Source: Azophilus sp965220835
GTDB taxonomy: Bacteria > Pseudomonadota > Gammaproteobacteria > Pseudomonadales > Azotimanducaceae
Direction of reading: 5' to 3'
DNA length: 64,000 bases
Assembly (NCBI GenBank): GCA_965220835.1
Contig: OZ244842.1
Span: 372,001 to 436,000 of the forward strand
Shown: positions 25,892 to 34,987 of the stretch, piece by piece
Position numbering within the stretch: the stretch's first letter is position 1
Layout: each line of letters begins with the position of its first letter
Program-made: the position numbers and the translations under genes
Notes under the pieces: generated by a model
Told to the model about the DNA's origin: nothing
Seen by the model: the letters and a program-made list of their open reading frames with translations, nothing else
Database searches by the model: none

Positions 25892-26015
25892 CGCTGGCAA
25901 CAAAAGGGCGAGCGAATGTTCGGACGGCTCCCTTAGTTTCCCTTAGATGCTGGGAGAGATGGGGGGACTTGGCACAAGCGAAGCGTATCTCAACTTGCTT
26001 CATCCCTCGCGTTCG

Positions 26016-26885
26016 TTAACTGCATCTGGTCGAGGGGCGGGACGCCAAGATGGCCTGCACGGCGCTGGGCGCGAGGTTTTCGCCGCTTAACGTCTCAATG
26101 GTGGCGAGCCCGCCGGGGTTGGCGACATTGACTTCGATCAAGTGGGGCGGGGCGATGTCCACGGCGGCGAAGCCGACGCCGGCACTGCGCAATTGGCTGG
26201 CGACGGTCTGCGCCAAACTGCGCTCCCCGGCGCTCAGAGCATGAGGCAGGGCCTTGGCGCCGGCGGCTAGGTTGGCCCGGTGGTCGGTGGATGCGGGCTG
26301 GCGCCGGTAGCAGCCGATGACTTCGCCGCCCGCCACCAGGCAGCGGGTCTCGCCGTCAGCGGCGGAGTCAACGAAGCGCTGGAGGATGGCAAAGCCGTGG
26401 TTGCCCAGGGTGCGGCGGATTGCGGCCCGGCCGTCGGCGTCATTGCGAATTCTGGCCACGCCTTGCCCGAAGCTGGTGCCGCTCGGCTTCACAATCCAAT
26501 CGCTGCGGTCATCCAACCGCTCTATGAGGCGTTCGGCATCACTGCCGGCATGGGTCTCCGGCATGTGCTCAAGGAAGGCCAGCTTGCCGTGCAGATAAGT
26601 GTAGGCGTCAATGGCATTGACGAAGCGGCTCGGATTGTAGCGGCGCAGCAACTGGGCCCGGTCGAGGAAGGAGCGCCGCTCGCCGAAACCGAGCGGCCAG
26701 ATCAGGTCGCACTTGCCTAGGTCCGTTTGGGCAGCCTTAACAGCGCCCCGGTCCAGATGCAGGTCACCGTGATCCGCCACTGCCACTCCCCAGCCTTTGT
26801 CGGCGAAAGCCTTGGGCAGACGCAAGTGGTTGTCATTGCGGTGCGGTCCGGCGCCGATCAGGAAGAGGATTTTGGGCTTTTGCAC
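26016..26885 (-). CDS. ATP-grasp protein, glutathione synthetase-like
   Basis: About 289 aa from a GTG at 26885 with GGAG just upstream; a longer frame reaches 26927. 'DWIVKPSGTSFGQGVARI' resembles the ATP-grasp lysine/glycine loop. 'LRSAGVGFAAVDIAPPHLIEVNVANPGG' carries the metal-binding Glu-Val-Asn motif (E-x-N) seen in GshB. It is shorter than GshB (about 315 aa) and lacks a clear partner gshA. It may ligate a peptide-like metabolite other than glutathione. It lies just downstream of tRNA-Cys on the same strand. Confidence 0.72.
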   Translation of the reverse strand: MQKPKILFLIGAGPHRNDNHLRLPKAFADKGWGVAVADHGDLHLDRGAVKAAQTDLGKCDLIWPLGFGERRSFLDRAQLLRRYNPSRFVNAIDAYTYLHGKLAFLEHMPETHAGSDAERLIERLDDRSDWIVKPSGTSFGQGVARIRNDADGRAAIRRTLGNHGFAILQRFVDSAADGETRCLVAGGEVIGCYRRQPASTDHRANLAAGAKALPHALSAGERSLAQTVASQLRSAGVGFAAVDIAPPHLIEVNVANPGGLATIETLSGENLAPSAVQAILASRPSTRCS

Positions 26886-27004
26886 CAAGTCTCCAACGCA
26901 TTGGCCTCCAACGCTGACTCGCTCCAAGGATGCGAGCTTGTGGCTTCCGGTTTTGGTTCGCGCTTGTGGCGCTCAGGCTTCGCGCTAACGGAACTTACGG
27001 AAAC

Positions 27005-27078
27005 TGGAGGCTGAGGTCGGAATCGAACCGGCGTACACGGAGTTGCAGTCCGCTGCATAACCACTCTGCCACTCAGCC
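27005..27078 (-). tRNA. tRNA-Cys (GCA)
   Basis: 74 nt including encoded CCA. The acceptor pairs 'ggctgag' with 'ctcagcc', the T arm contains 'ggttcgattcc', and the anticodon loop is 'ctGCAac'. It is the last of three tRNAs on this strand. Confidence 0.95.
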
Positions 27079-27153
27079 TTGAGTGGGCCAACAAGCCGTT
27101 GCGGCCCGGGCTTGGGCGGGGCATTCTAGCGCCAACCGCCTTGCGATGCATGC

Positions 27154-27208
27154 GAACCTTGGCCCTACAGGGCCAAGGTTCGTTGGAGTTTTGCTGGCGC
27201 AAAACTCC
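27154..27208. repeat. Two strong adjacent hairpins between tRNA-Cys and tRNA-Leu
   Basis: Stem 1: 27154-27166 with 27069+100 (27169-27181), 13 bp perfect with only 2 nt between the arms. Stem 2: 27185-27194 with 27199-27208, 10 bp perfect. Read on the minus strand this is hairpin-AACG-hairpin, the same design as 23367-23405. It could act as a processing or termination signal between the tRNAs, or be a REP-like element. Confidence 0.7.
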
Positions 27209-27280
27209 GGGCGCTGGGAGCGGGACGGATTTCGGCTTGCCTCTGCGCCCGCAGGGGGTGCATTGGGATTTGCTCGAAGT

Positions 27281-27367
27281 TGGTGCCCGGGGCGGGACTT
27301 GAACCCGCAAGGAGTTGCCTCCGGGGGATTTTAAGTCCCCTGTGTTTACCGATTTCACCACCCGGGC
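27281..27367 (-). tRNA. tRNA-Leu (TAA)
   Basis: 87 nt with encoded CCA and the long variable arm of a class II tRNA. The acceptor pairs 'gcccggg' with 'cccgggc', and the anticodon loop is 'ctTAAaa'. Confidence 0.95.
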
Positions 27368-27398
27368 CAAATCTCCGCGTCTTTCGGATCAGCGTGAT

Positions 27399-27485
27399 TG
27401 GTGCCCAGGGCGAGAGTCGAACTCGCACGCCGCTAAGGGCACTGGAATCTAAATCCAGCTTGTCTACCTATTCCAACACCTGGGC
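27399..27485 (-). tRNA. tRNA-Leu (TAG)
   Basis: 87 nt with encoded CCA and a long variable arm. The acceptor pairs 'gcccagg' with 'cctgggc', and the anticodon loop is 'ttTAGat'. It is the first of the cluster Leu(TAG)-Leu(TAA)-Cys(GCA). Confidence 0.95.
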
Positions 27486-27696
27486 TTGGCTTGGCTGCGC
27501 AAGCAAATTCTAACTGAATTGTCCGAGTGTTCGCCTTTCCTCATTGGAACCAAGCGACTGGGCCGGTTGCCCCGCATCAGGAAAACGCGGGAGCATTGAA
27601 ACAGCTCGCCACAAGGGTCAGGCGTGCAGCCAGAAGGGCAAGGGAGCGGCTCAGGGCTGCTGATTGCCCATGGGCACTAGCCGCAAGGCAGATGGG

Positions 27697-28023
27697 CTAA
27701 GGGGCCGAAAACTGGTTCAGCCAGCGAATCAAGTTTGCATTGTTGACGCTCCCATGTCGGGCGTGTTCCGCCAAGCGGATGATGGGAATTCCGCAACGCC
27801 AAGCCAGCTTGTGCAAATCCTGCACCCAGATGGAGCCAAGCAGCCAACGAATCGTCTCCGTCGCCCCATGCACATCGCCAGCTTTTGCGATGAGCGCCAA
27901 GCGCAACTCCATTGGGTCGGCCCGATTGGACATTCCGGCGCAATGACGGCCCAGCATGGATGCCACTAGGTCATCGCAGTTCTTTGCGGCAGGCGGGGCG
28001 ATGAGGGTTTTCGGGTTGGCCAT
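27697..28023 (-). CDS. Small partner of the nucleotidyltransferase toxin-like gene (unrecognised)
   Basis: 108 aa from the ATG at 28023, with AGAGGAA about 8 nt before it. The decayed copy at 4178-4712 keeps the same 'MAN.KTL' start, which supports this choice. No known domain recognised. 'NCDDLVASMLGRHCAG', 'RLALIAKAGD' and 'CGIPIIRLAEHARH' suggest a small helical protein. It lies 44 bp after the stop of the nucleotidyltransferase gene, in the order toxin-then-partner. That differs from abiEi-abiEii, where the antitoxin comes first. Antitoxin function is inferred only from the pairing. Confidence 0.6.
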   Translation of the reverse strand: MANPKTLIAPPAAKNCDDLVASMLGRHCAGMSNRADPMELRLALIAKAGDVHGATETIRWLLGSIWVQDLHKLAWRCGIPIIRLAEHARHGSVNNANLIRWLNQFSAP

Positions 28024-28067
28024 GAAGCGTTCCTCTGTGGCCAGCATTGGCCGACTGCTGACTTGCC

Positions 28068-28769
28068 TCATGTGCCAATCCCCGGTGTGCTGCCGATTGC
28101 CGAGCAACCGTCAAGCGCCGAGCGCAGGGACTCAGCCATCTCCGTTTCGCTCCATGGCTCGGCTTGGCCTGCCAGCGGTTTGGTCGTCTGGCCCGACCAC
28201 CCCTTTGGAAGGTGGGCGAGCATCGTGCTGACTTCCGAGCGTTGCGCCGGAGAAAGGGACTGCTTCGCCTCGTCGAACGCTTCCGGTGCGAAACGCGCCG
28301 CAAAGGCTAAGTCGTAAACGTCCCTAACCTCCACCGCGCCGGCGCCGTGAAGGCGGTGGCGCAGCTTCTTGGCAAGGATTTCCGCCGTGGTTTGAAGCCG
28401 CACCGGAACGCCGCCCGGAAGAACGGTGTCATGGGACTCGGCCAAAATGAACTCATGAGGCATCAAGGTGGTTTCAATGCCGTCAATCTCGCAGTAGAGC
28501 GCCATGTACTCCATCCATGTTCGAGATGGGTCGGAACCAGCCAGATCGACCATTGCCCTTTCCACATCCGCCCCACACTGGCGATGGATGCGGGCAAACG
28601 CGGCACCCTTGCAGAAGAAGTCTATGTCAAACGATTCACGGTGCCCCCACCGCGCCTGAAGCACCGTGCCGCCACCCATGGTGATATCGGCTAGGTCAAA
28701 GTACTTAGTCAAGGCGCCCGCGGCTGACTCGGCGGCCAGTTGGATGTGTGGGGGAAAGCCTTGCGCCAT
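28068..28769 (-). CDS. Nucleotidyltransferase, AbiEii/AbiGii toxin-like
   Basis: 233 aa from 'MAQGFPPHIQ'; an in-frame extension to 28859 is less likely. 'ITMGGGTVLQARWGHRES' followed by 'FDIDFF' (D48, D50) matches the G[G/S]-x(n)-DxD core of minimal nucleotidyltransferases of the AbiEii superfamily, though the leading motif is 'MGGGT' rather than FRGGT. Toxins of this fold block growth, for example by modifying tRNA. It is followed by the small gene at 27697-28023, and both recur as a decayed copy at 4178-4712. The position next to tRNA genes is typical of acquired islands. Confidence 0.72.
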   Translation of the reverse strand: MAQGFPPHIQLAAESAAGALTKYFDLADITMGGGTVLQARWGHRESFDIDFFCKGAAFARIHRQCGADVERAMVDLAGSDPSRTWMEYMALYCEIDGIETTLMPHEFILAESHDTVLPGGVPVRLQTTAEILAKKLRHRLHGAGAVEVRDVYDLAFAARFAPEAFDEAKQSLSPAQRSEVSTMLAHLPKGWSGQTTKPLAGQAEPWSETEMAESLRSALDGCSAIGSTPGIGT

Positions 28770-28957
28770 GCTGGCATTATACGTCGGTCCCGAATTCTGC
28801 GGCAGTTGGGGGAGGGTGTCGTCTCCTCTCGGAAACACGCCCGAACTTGGCTGGTCCACCAGTTGGGCGAAATGCCCGGCAAGCCGGCTAGCAATACGCG
28901 CCTATCTAACGTAGTTTGCCCATCCCTCAACGACAAAGCCCGAACGGAGACCGAACG

Positions 28958-29725
28958 ATGATCGACGTGCACTATTGGCCCACCCCCAATGGCTGGAAGG
29001 TCACCATCATGCTGGAGGAGTGCGGGCTGGACTACGAGATCAAGCCGGTGGACATCGGCGGCGGCGACCAGTTCAAGCCCGAGTTCCTGCGCATCAGCCC
29101 CAACAACCGCATGCCCGCCATTGTCGATCACGATCCCCTGGGCGGCGGGCCACCGGTGGCGATCTTCGAGTCCGGCGCCATACTTGAGTATCTCGGTGAC
29201 AAGACCGGCCAGTTCCTGCCGCGCTCGGGCGCCGAGCGCTACCGCGTGCTGCAGTGGGTGCATTGGCAAATGGCCAATCTCGGCCCCATGATGGGCAACG
29301 CCAACCACTTCAAGAACTACGCCAAGAACATCGTCGATGATCCGGATCAGCTGGCCTACGGCACCCAGCGCTTCGTCGGCGAGGTGGATCGCCTGTCCGG
29401 CGTGATGGACGCCCAGCTGTCCGTCAACCAGTTCCTGGCGGGAGATGATGCCTACAGCATTGCCGACATGATCACTTGGCCTTGGGCCATGTTGATGGGG
29501 CGCCTGATCGGCGAGGCCGTCTGGGCGGACTTTCCCCATCTCAAGCGCTGGGTGGATGAGGTGGGGGCACGGCCCGCCGTGGACAAAGGCTATCGCGTGG
29601 GCCGGGAGCTCGGCAAACGGGAACTCACTGAGGCCGAAGAGAAGGCGCGGCGCGAGCTGCTGTTCAACCAAACCAACGACAAGGTGCGCAAGGCCCGAGA
29701 GGAGGCCGCCCAAGCCGCATCCTGA
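28958..29725 (+). CDS. Glutathione S-transferase family protein
   Basis: 255 aa. 'YWPTPNGWKVTIMLEECGLDY', 'SPNNRMPAIVDHD' (cis-Pro) and 'IFESGAILEYLGDKTG' form the thioredoxin-like half. 'AYSIADMITWPWAM' marks the helical half. It is YfcG/YghU-type and paralogous to 21628-22356. The C-terminal ~35 residues are a charged helix rich in Lys, Glu and Arg. It is followed 29 bp later by the MATE exporter, suggesting an export/detoxification pair. Confidence 0.88.
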   Translation: MIDVHYWPTPNGWKVTIMLEECGLDYEIKPVDIGGGDQFKPEFLRISPNNRMPAIVDHDPLGGGPPVAIFESGAILEYLGDKTGQFLPRSGAERYRVLQWVHWQMANLGPMMGNANHFKNYAKNIVDDPDQLAYGTQRFVGEVDRLSGVMDAQLSVNQFLAGDDAYSIADMITWPWAMLMGRLIGEAVWADFPHLKRWVDEVGARPAVDKGYRVGRELGKRELTEAEEKARRELLFNQTNDKVRKAREEAAQAAS

Positions 29726-29754
29726 ACGGGGCGCGGCGAGGTGCGCTGACCGCC

Positions 29755-31167
29755 ATGGAAATCAGCGAAGACCAAGCCCAGCCCGCAGCCGCAGGGGCCG
29801 CCACCCGCAGCTTCCGCGTTGAAGCGGGCGCCCTGCTGCGCCTTGGCGCACCCATCGCGGCGACCCAGCTCTGCGTGATGGGCATGGGCTTCCTGGACAC
29901 CGCCATGGCGGGCCGCTACGGCGCCGTGGACTTGGCGGGCGTGAGCCTCGGCGGCGTTCTGCTCTGGCCGATGTTCATGTTGATGAGCGGCATCACCATG
30001 GCGGTGATGCCCATGGTCTCCCAGTTGGTCGGCGCCCGGCGCACCGGCGAGTCCGGCCCGCTGATCCGGCATGGCCTGTGGATCGCGCTGTGCAGCTCCT
30101 TGGTGATGATGCTGCTCATGCGCAACGCGGAGCCGGCGCTGTTGCTGATGGGCGCGGACCCTAGGGTCACGGCGGTGGCGGCGGGCTACCTGCAGGCGGC
30201 TGCCTGGGGCATGCCGGCCATGATGACCTACATCCTGCTGCGCCAAGTCTGCGAGGGCCTCGGCCACACGCTGCCGCCCATGCTGATTGCCGGCACCGCC
30301 TTCGTGCTTAACGCGCCGATCAACTACGTGCTGATCTACGGCGCGTTCGGGTTTCCGGAGCTCGGCGGCGTCGGCTGCGGTTGGGCCACCGCGGTGGTGA
30401 TGTGGGTGGAGCTTGGGCTGATCCTGCTGGTGGCCCGCCGCCCCTTCTTTCGCGCCACCAATTGGCTGGGCGGGGACAAGACCTTCCGCTGGGCGACCGT
30501 GGTGCGGATTTTCAAGCTGGGGGCGCCCATCGGGGCCACCATTTTCCTGGAAATGGCGGTCTATTCGGCCATCAGCGTGTTGATCGCCCGCCTTGGCGTC
30601 AGCGACATGGCGGCGCACAGCATTGCCGGCAACATCAACTGGGCCACCTACGTCATCCCCATGAGTTTAGGCAGTGCCGCCGCCATCCGCGTGGGCTATC
30701 AGGTCGGCGCCCGCAACCAGACCGGTGCCGCCCAGGTGGCGTCCACGGCGTTTCGCATGTCCTTGTGCTACGCGCTGGTGGTCAGCGTCCTGCTGGTCGC
30801 CCTGCGCTTCGCTCTGGTGGGCATCTACACCACCGATGCGGACGTGGCGCTCATCGCCGCCAACCTGATCATATTCATCGCCATCTACCAGATCTTCGAT
30901 GACGCCAATGCCACCATGGCGGGCGCGCTCAGGGGCTACAAGGACACGCGGGTGCCCATGATCATCTCCCTGATCGGCTATTGGCTCATCGCCCTGCCGC
31001 TCGGCGCCTTCCTATCCGGCGGGGCCCTTGGCCAGCCCGCAACGGGCGTGTACGGCTACTGGGCGGGCATGACCTTGGGGCTTGCGTTGGTGGCCGTCGC
31101 CATGGGCCTGCGCCTGCGCCGCACCAGCCGGGACGCGGCGCTGATCGAGCGCTTGGCCCAGGGCTGA
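29755..31167 (+). CDS. MATE-family multidrug efflux transporter
   Basis: 470 aa with 12 hydrophobic helices in two homologous halves. 'LGAPIAATQLCVMGMGFLD' and 'LGAPIGATIFLEMAVYS' are the equivalent starts of each half, and 'QLVGARR'/'QVGARN' are the paired loop motifs of NorM-type MATE proteins. It exports cationic or organic compounds using Na+ or H+. It probably shares a transcript with the upstream GST. Confidence 0.9.
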   Translation: MEISEDQAQPAAAGAATRSFRVEAGALLRLGAPIAATQLCVMGMGFLDTAMAGRYGAVDLAGVSLGGVLLWPMFMLMSGITMAVMPMVSQLVGARRTGESGPLIRHGLWIALCSSLVMMLLMRNAEPALLLMGADPRVTAVAAGYLQAAAWGMPAMMTYILLRQVCEGLGHTLPPMLIAGTAFVLNAPINYVLIYGAFGFPELGGVGCGWATAVVMWVELGLILLVARRPFFRATNWLGGDKTFRWATVVRIFKLGAPIGATIFLEMAVYSAISVLIARLGVSDMAAHSIAGNINWATYVIPMSLGSAAAIRVGYQVGARNQTGAAQVASTAFRMSLCYALVVSVLLVALRFALVGIYTTDADVALIAANLIIFIAIYQIFDDANATMAGALRGYKDTRVPMIISLIGYWLIALPLGAFLSGGALGQPATGVYGYWAGMTLGLALVAVAMGLRLRRTSRDAALIERLAQG

Positions 31168-31252
31168 TGCGCACCGTGACAGCGCAGCAGGGCTTTGTTT
31201 GGCTGCCTTGTTTGGTTGTATAAGGGGGGCAATGGGCCAATAGGAGACCGTT

Positions 31253-32605
31253 ATGGGCCAGTCTCGCCGTGCGTTTGTTGAACAGGTGGCGGGCACTTCG
31301 GCGCTTGCCGGGTTGGCGGGCGTCAGCCCTGCCGCGTTGGCGGTGCCGGCGGCTGATCTTGGTGCGGGCCGCGCCGCCGATGACGAAGCCTATTGGCGCT
31401 GGGTGGCTGGGGAGTTCCTGACCGCCCCCAACGTGGCGCACATGAACACCGGCACCAGGGGCGTCTCGCCGCGCAGCGTCGTCCAGGCGCAGTTCAACGC
31501 CATCAAGAGCTACGACAGCGACTACCTCAGCCACGCCACCTACGCCTGCAACGGCGAGTTCCGTGACCGTCTGCGGGCCAAGCTGGCCGCCTTCATCGGC
31601 TGCCAACCCAATGAGGTGGCACTGACCAACAACACCACCGAGGGCATGGCCTTCGGCACCTTGGGGCTCGACTTCCGCCCCGGTGACGAGATCATCCACA
31701 CCAACCACGACCACCCTAGCGGCGTTGCGCCCATCCACCTTTGCGCGGCCCGCTACGGCATCAAGCCGGTGGTGGTCGATTTGCGGGGCGATGCGTTTCA
31801 TCCCCCGAAGCACCCAGGCGCAATTGTTGAGGCGTTTGAGAGGGCCATGACCAAGCGCACGCGGCTGATCAGCTTCTGCCACATCAACTACACGGACGGT
31901 TGCGTGCTGCCGGTGCGGGAAATCTGCGCGCTGGCCCGGGAGCGGGGCATTCTCACGCTGGTGGATGGCGCCCACCCGCCGGGCATGATGCAGCTCAACA
32001 TCGCCGAACTGGGCTGCGACATGTATGCGGGCGCGGGCCACAAATGGCTGTTGGCCTCAATGCTCACCGGCTTCTTCCACATCCGCGAGGACGTTCAGGA
32101 TCGGGTCTGGCCGCTGGTTTACTCCGGCCCGGTGGCTGGCCGCAACATGCACGGCCGCTCGGTGGCGGACACCGAACAGGGCCAGCAGGCCGCCACCGCC
32201 GCCCGCTATGAAATGCGCGGCTCGCGGGACTTTGCCGCACTGGCTGCCTTCGATGCCGCCTTGGACTTCCACATCGGGCTGACCCCAGCCGCCATCGAGG
32301 CGCGGGGCCGGCACCTGGCCGCCCGGGTGCGGGCGGGCCTAAGGGCCATCGACGGCGTGCGAGTCCACGTCTCCGATGATCCCAAGTTGAGCAGCGGCCT
32401 AGTCTCCTTTGACGTGGAGGGCGTCGAACCCAAGGCCGTCAACCAGCGCCTGTGGGAGCGGCACCGCCTCTACATCCGCGATGTTGCCCACCCGGAAATC
32501 GGCTGGAACGTCAACCGAGCCTCCCTGCACATCATGGTGCATGGCGGGCATGTGGACACCTTGCTCGGCGCGATCGAGGAGATAGCCCGCGAAGCCCGGG
32601 CTTGA
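31253..32605 (+). CDS. PLP-dependent aminotransferase class V fold, Tat-like signal
   Basis: 450 aa. The fold is that of isopenicillin-N epimerase/cysteine desulfurase-like enzymes. 'TNNTTEGMAFGTLGLDFRPG' is the PLP phosphate region, 'VDGAHPPGMMQLN' holds the cofactor-binding Asp and His, and 'AGAGHKWLLA' the Schiff-base Lys. The N terminus 'MGQSRRAFVEQVAGTSALAG' resembles a twin-arginine signal, suggesting periplasmic location, although it lacks the full SRRxFLK pattern. Epimerase or lyase rather than transaminase activity is possible. Substrate unknown. Confidence 0.82.
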   Translation: MGQSRRAFVEQVAGTSALAGLAGVSPAALAVPAADLGAGRAADDEAYWRWVAGEFLTAPNVAHMNTGTRGVSPRSVVQAQFNAIKSYDSDYLSHATYACNGEFRDRLRAKLAAFIGCQPNEVALTNNTTEGMAFGTLGLDFRPGDEIIHTNHDHPSGVAPIHLCAARYGIKPVVVDLRGDAFHPPKHPGAIVEAFERAMTKRTRLISFCHINYTDGCVLPVREICALARERGILTLVDGAHPPGMMQLNIAELGCDMYAGAGHKWLLASMLTGFFHIREDVQDRVWPLVYSGPVAGRNMHGRSVADTEQGQQAATAARYEMRGSRDFAALAAFDAALDFHIGLTPAAIEARGRHLAARVRAGLRAIDGVRVHVSDDPKLSSGLVSFDVEGVEPKAVNQRLWERHRLYIRDVAHPEIGWNVNRASLHIMVHGGHVDTLLGAIEEIAREARA

Positions 32606-32677
32606 GCTTGGCCTCTCTTCCAAAAAAAGGTCTCTTGGGCCCTGTGTTCCTAAAGACTCACAAATCAGGATAGGTTT

Positions 32678-33709
32678 ATGAAGATTGATCTGATGGCAGG
32701 ACCCATGACTTGGGACGGTACCGCAACCGCGGCCCAGGAACTTGAAGCGCTGGGATTCTCCGGCATGCTGTTCACCGAAACCGTCCAAGTGCCTTGGATG
32801 TCGATTGCGGCGGCGGCCCGGGCGACGACCCAGCTGGAGCTGTCAACGGGCATCGCCGTGGCCTTTCCGCGCAGCCCGATGATTTCCGCCCAGGTTGCCT
32901 GGGAACTGGCCCGCGAGACGCAGGGGCGGTTCCGGCTCGGCATTGGCAGCCAGGTCAAGGGTCACGTGGTGCGGCGCTACAGTGCCCTGTTCGACAAGCC
33001 CGCTGCGCAGATGCGCGACTACGTGCAGGCCTTTCGCGCCTGCATCGCCGCCTTCCGGCGGGAGGCGAAGCTGCACCACGAGGGGCCTTACTACCCGATG
33101 AACCTGATGCCGCGGGAGTTCACGCCGGCACGCCACGACCACGAGGACGTCAAGCTCGACATCTCCGCCGTGGGGCCGCTGATGTGCCAGTTGGCCGGTG
33201 AACTGGCCGATGGCCTGCACGTGCACCCAATGCACTCGCTGCATTACATCCATAATCGCCTGCTGCCGGCGGTGGCCAAGGGCGCGGAGGCGGCGGGGCG
33301 TGATGCCGCGGAGATCGACCTGATCGTGCCGGCCTTTGCGGTGGCCGGTGACAGCCCTGAGGAACGGGCGCCCATGCTCGAGCGTGCCCGCATGCAAGTC
33401 GCCTTTTACGGATCCACGCCCAACTACGACTTCCAGTTCGACGATCTCGGCTACGCCGGCACCACCCAGACCTTGAACCAGCTCATGCGCAAGGGCGACA
33501 GCGCCGCCATGGCCGCCCAGATCAGCGACGAGATGCTGGAGCACTTCGTGGTGGTCGGCCGCTGGGACGACATCGCCGATCAGTTGATCGATCGCTACCG
33601 CGGCATTGCCTCGAGGCTGGCCATGTACCTGACCGCGGAAGCCATGCGTCGCAACCCGGCCACGGCCCCGAAGTGGGGTGAGGTGGCCCGCGCCGTCCGT
33701 GCGGCCTGA
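32678..33709 (+). CDS. LLM-class flavin/F420-type oxidoreductase
   Basis: 343 aa. A luciferase-like TIM barrel: 'ALGFSGMLFTET', 'STGIAVAFPRSPMISAQVAWEL', 'RFRLGIGSQVKGHV' and 'YVQAFRACIAAFR' follow the LLM core of the TIGR03617-like F420 subgroup. Whether FMN or F420 is used cannot be decided here; no F420 biosynthesis genes are in the window. It sits between a PLP enzyme and a Rieske oxygenase on the same strand, so it may belong to a catabolic run. Confidence 0.85.
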   Translation: MKIDLMAGPMTWDGTATAAQELEALGFSGMLFTETVQVPWMSIAAAARATTQLELSTGIAVAFPRSPMISAQVAWELARETQGRFRLGIGSQVKGHVVRRYSALFDKPAAQMRDYVQAFRACIAAFRREAKLHHEGPYYPMNLMPREFTPARHDHEDVKLDISAVGPLMCQLAGELADGLHVHPMHSLHYIHNRLLPAVAKGAEAAGRDAAEIDLIVPAFAVAGDSPEERAPMLERARMQVAFYGSTPNYDFQFDDLGYAGTTQTLNQLMRKGDSAAMAAQISDEMLEHFVVVGRWDDIADQLIDRYRGIASRLAMYLTAEAMRRNPATAPKWGEVARAVRAA

Positions 33710-33770
33710 TCGATCTGCGGCGTCATTGGAGCCAAGGAAAACCTAGGGATAATGAGTCGGCAAAGCAGGA

Positions 33771-33800
33771 TTGCGAGGACTTGTGAGGACTTGCGAGGAG
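33771..33800 (+). repeat. 10-bp tandem triplet supplying a ribosome-binding site
   Basis: Three adjacent 10-bp units (33771-33780, 33781-33790, 33791-33800) close to 'ttgcgaggac'. The last unit ends GAGGAG, 6 nt before the ATG at 33807, so the Shine-Dalgarno is part of the repeat. Confidence 0.7.
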
Positions 33801-33806
33801 AAGCGG

Positions 33807-34916
33807 ATGAGCGTGCTGGACAGGTTGCGGGAAGAGGCCATCAAGCCGCTGGAGGAGGCTCATTCCCTGTCATTTGCGGCGTACGCCGATGCATCGGTTT
33901 ACGCCGAGGAAGTCAGGAAGATCTTCCATGACGAATGGGTCTTCGTTGGCCAGGAGCCGGAGCTCGCCAACCCCGGCGACTACTATGCCATCACGCTTGC
34001 CGGAGAGCCCGTTTTTGTTGTGCGGGGCCAAGACGGCCACCTGCGGGCGCTCTCGAACGTCTGCCGCCATCGGGGCACGCCGCTGCTTGATGAGGGGTTC
34101 GGTAGCTTGGCCAAGTACGTCACCTGTCCTTACCATGCGTGGGCCTATGATCTGACCGGCGCGCTGCAGGCCATCCCCTACAACGAGCTCATTGCGGTGG
34201 ACCGGGCGCGCCATCGATTGCCGCAGTATCAGTGCGATGTCTGGAACGGCCTGGTGTTCGTGCATCTCGGCGACGCCCCCAAGCCGCTGGGCGAACGCTT
34301 TGCCCACATGGCGGATTACATCACCGAGTTCGAGGTGGAGGGGTTCGACACGGCCTCGAGCGGCGAGCCGCAGGTCTGGGAGGCCAACTGGAAGCTGGTG
34401 ATCGAAAACGCCATGGAGAGCTATCACCTGTTCAAGGTGCATGAACCCACGCTTGAGCGCGTCTCGCCGACTCGGGGCGCCTACTATGTGGCGGGCAGCT
34501 CGGAATGGTCGCTCACGGGCGGTTCGCTCACCACCGGGTGGAAGCGCATTGATCGCCACTACAGGCTGCTTGCCATGGCGCCTTCGTTGGTCGGCATTCT
34601 CACCAACGGCAACTTGGGCTGGCTGTCCGCCCATCCGCTCGGCCCTGACCGAACCATGATTCGCTCCGGGGTCATTGGCACCAGAAAGGGCACCCGCAGC
34701 GACAGCGCCTCCGAGCAGTTCGCCAAGGCCTTCTTTGAAGAGGACCGGCGCATCTGCGAGCGCGTGCAGCGCGGCATGGGTGCCGCCAAGGGGCGCGGCG
34801 GCAAGCTGGTGGACATGGAGCGGGTGGTGGCTGACTTTCACCAATTCCTGGCCACAAGGCTGTTCGACCTGCCGCCGACGGCGTTTTACGAAGAAGCCGG
34901 AGTTGGCGAGCGCTAG
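33807..34916 (+). CDS. Rieske [2Fe-2S] aromatic-ring-hydroxylating oxygenase, alpha subunit
   Basis: 369 aa. The Rieske cluster ligands are 'CRHRG' and 'CPYHAW' about 17 residues apart (CxH...CxxH). The mononuclear iron site begins 'ENAMESYHLFKVHEP', with two His ligands. The length is near that of SRPBCC-type alpha subunits such as carnitine/choline monooxygenase-like CntA or GbcA. No beta subunit or dedicated reductase is adjacent. Given the BCCT transporter elsewhere in the window, quaternary-amine oxidation is one idea, but aromatic substrates are equally possible. Confidence 0.88.
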   Translation: MSVLDRLREEAIKPLEEAHSLSFAAYADASVYAEEVRKIFHDEWVFVGQEPELANPGDYYAITLAGEPVFVVRGQDGHLRALSNVCRHRGTPLLDEGFGSLAKYVTCPYHAWAYDLTGALQAIPYNELIAVDRARHRLPQYQCDVWNGLVFVHLGDAPKPLGERFAHMADYITEFEVEGFDTASSGEPQVWEANWKLVIENAMESYHLFKVHEPTLERVSPTRGAYYVAGSSEWSLTGGSLTTGWKRIDRHYRLLAMAPSLVGILTNGNLGWLSAHPLGPDRTMIRSGVIGTRKGTRSDSASEQFAKAFFEEDRRICERVQRGMGAAKGRGGKLVDMERVVADFHQFLATRLFDLPPTAFYEEAGVGER

Positions 34917-34987
34917 CCTTCCTTGCAAGCACGCCCCGGCTGTCGCACCATTCGATAGGCTAACTGAGGGGAATCGAGGTACCGCCA

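Noticed and set aside
33771..33806. Alternative upstream start at 33771 for the Rieske gene
   Set aside because: It would place the start in the 10-bp repeats. The ATG at 33807 has a well-spaced GAGGAG.
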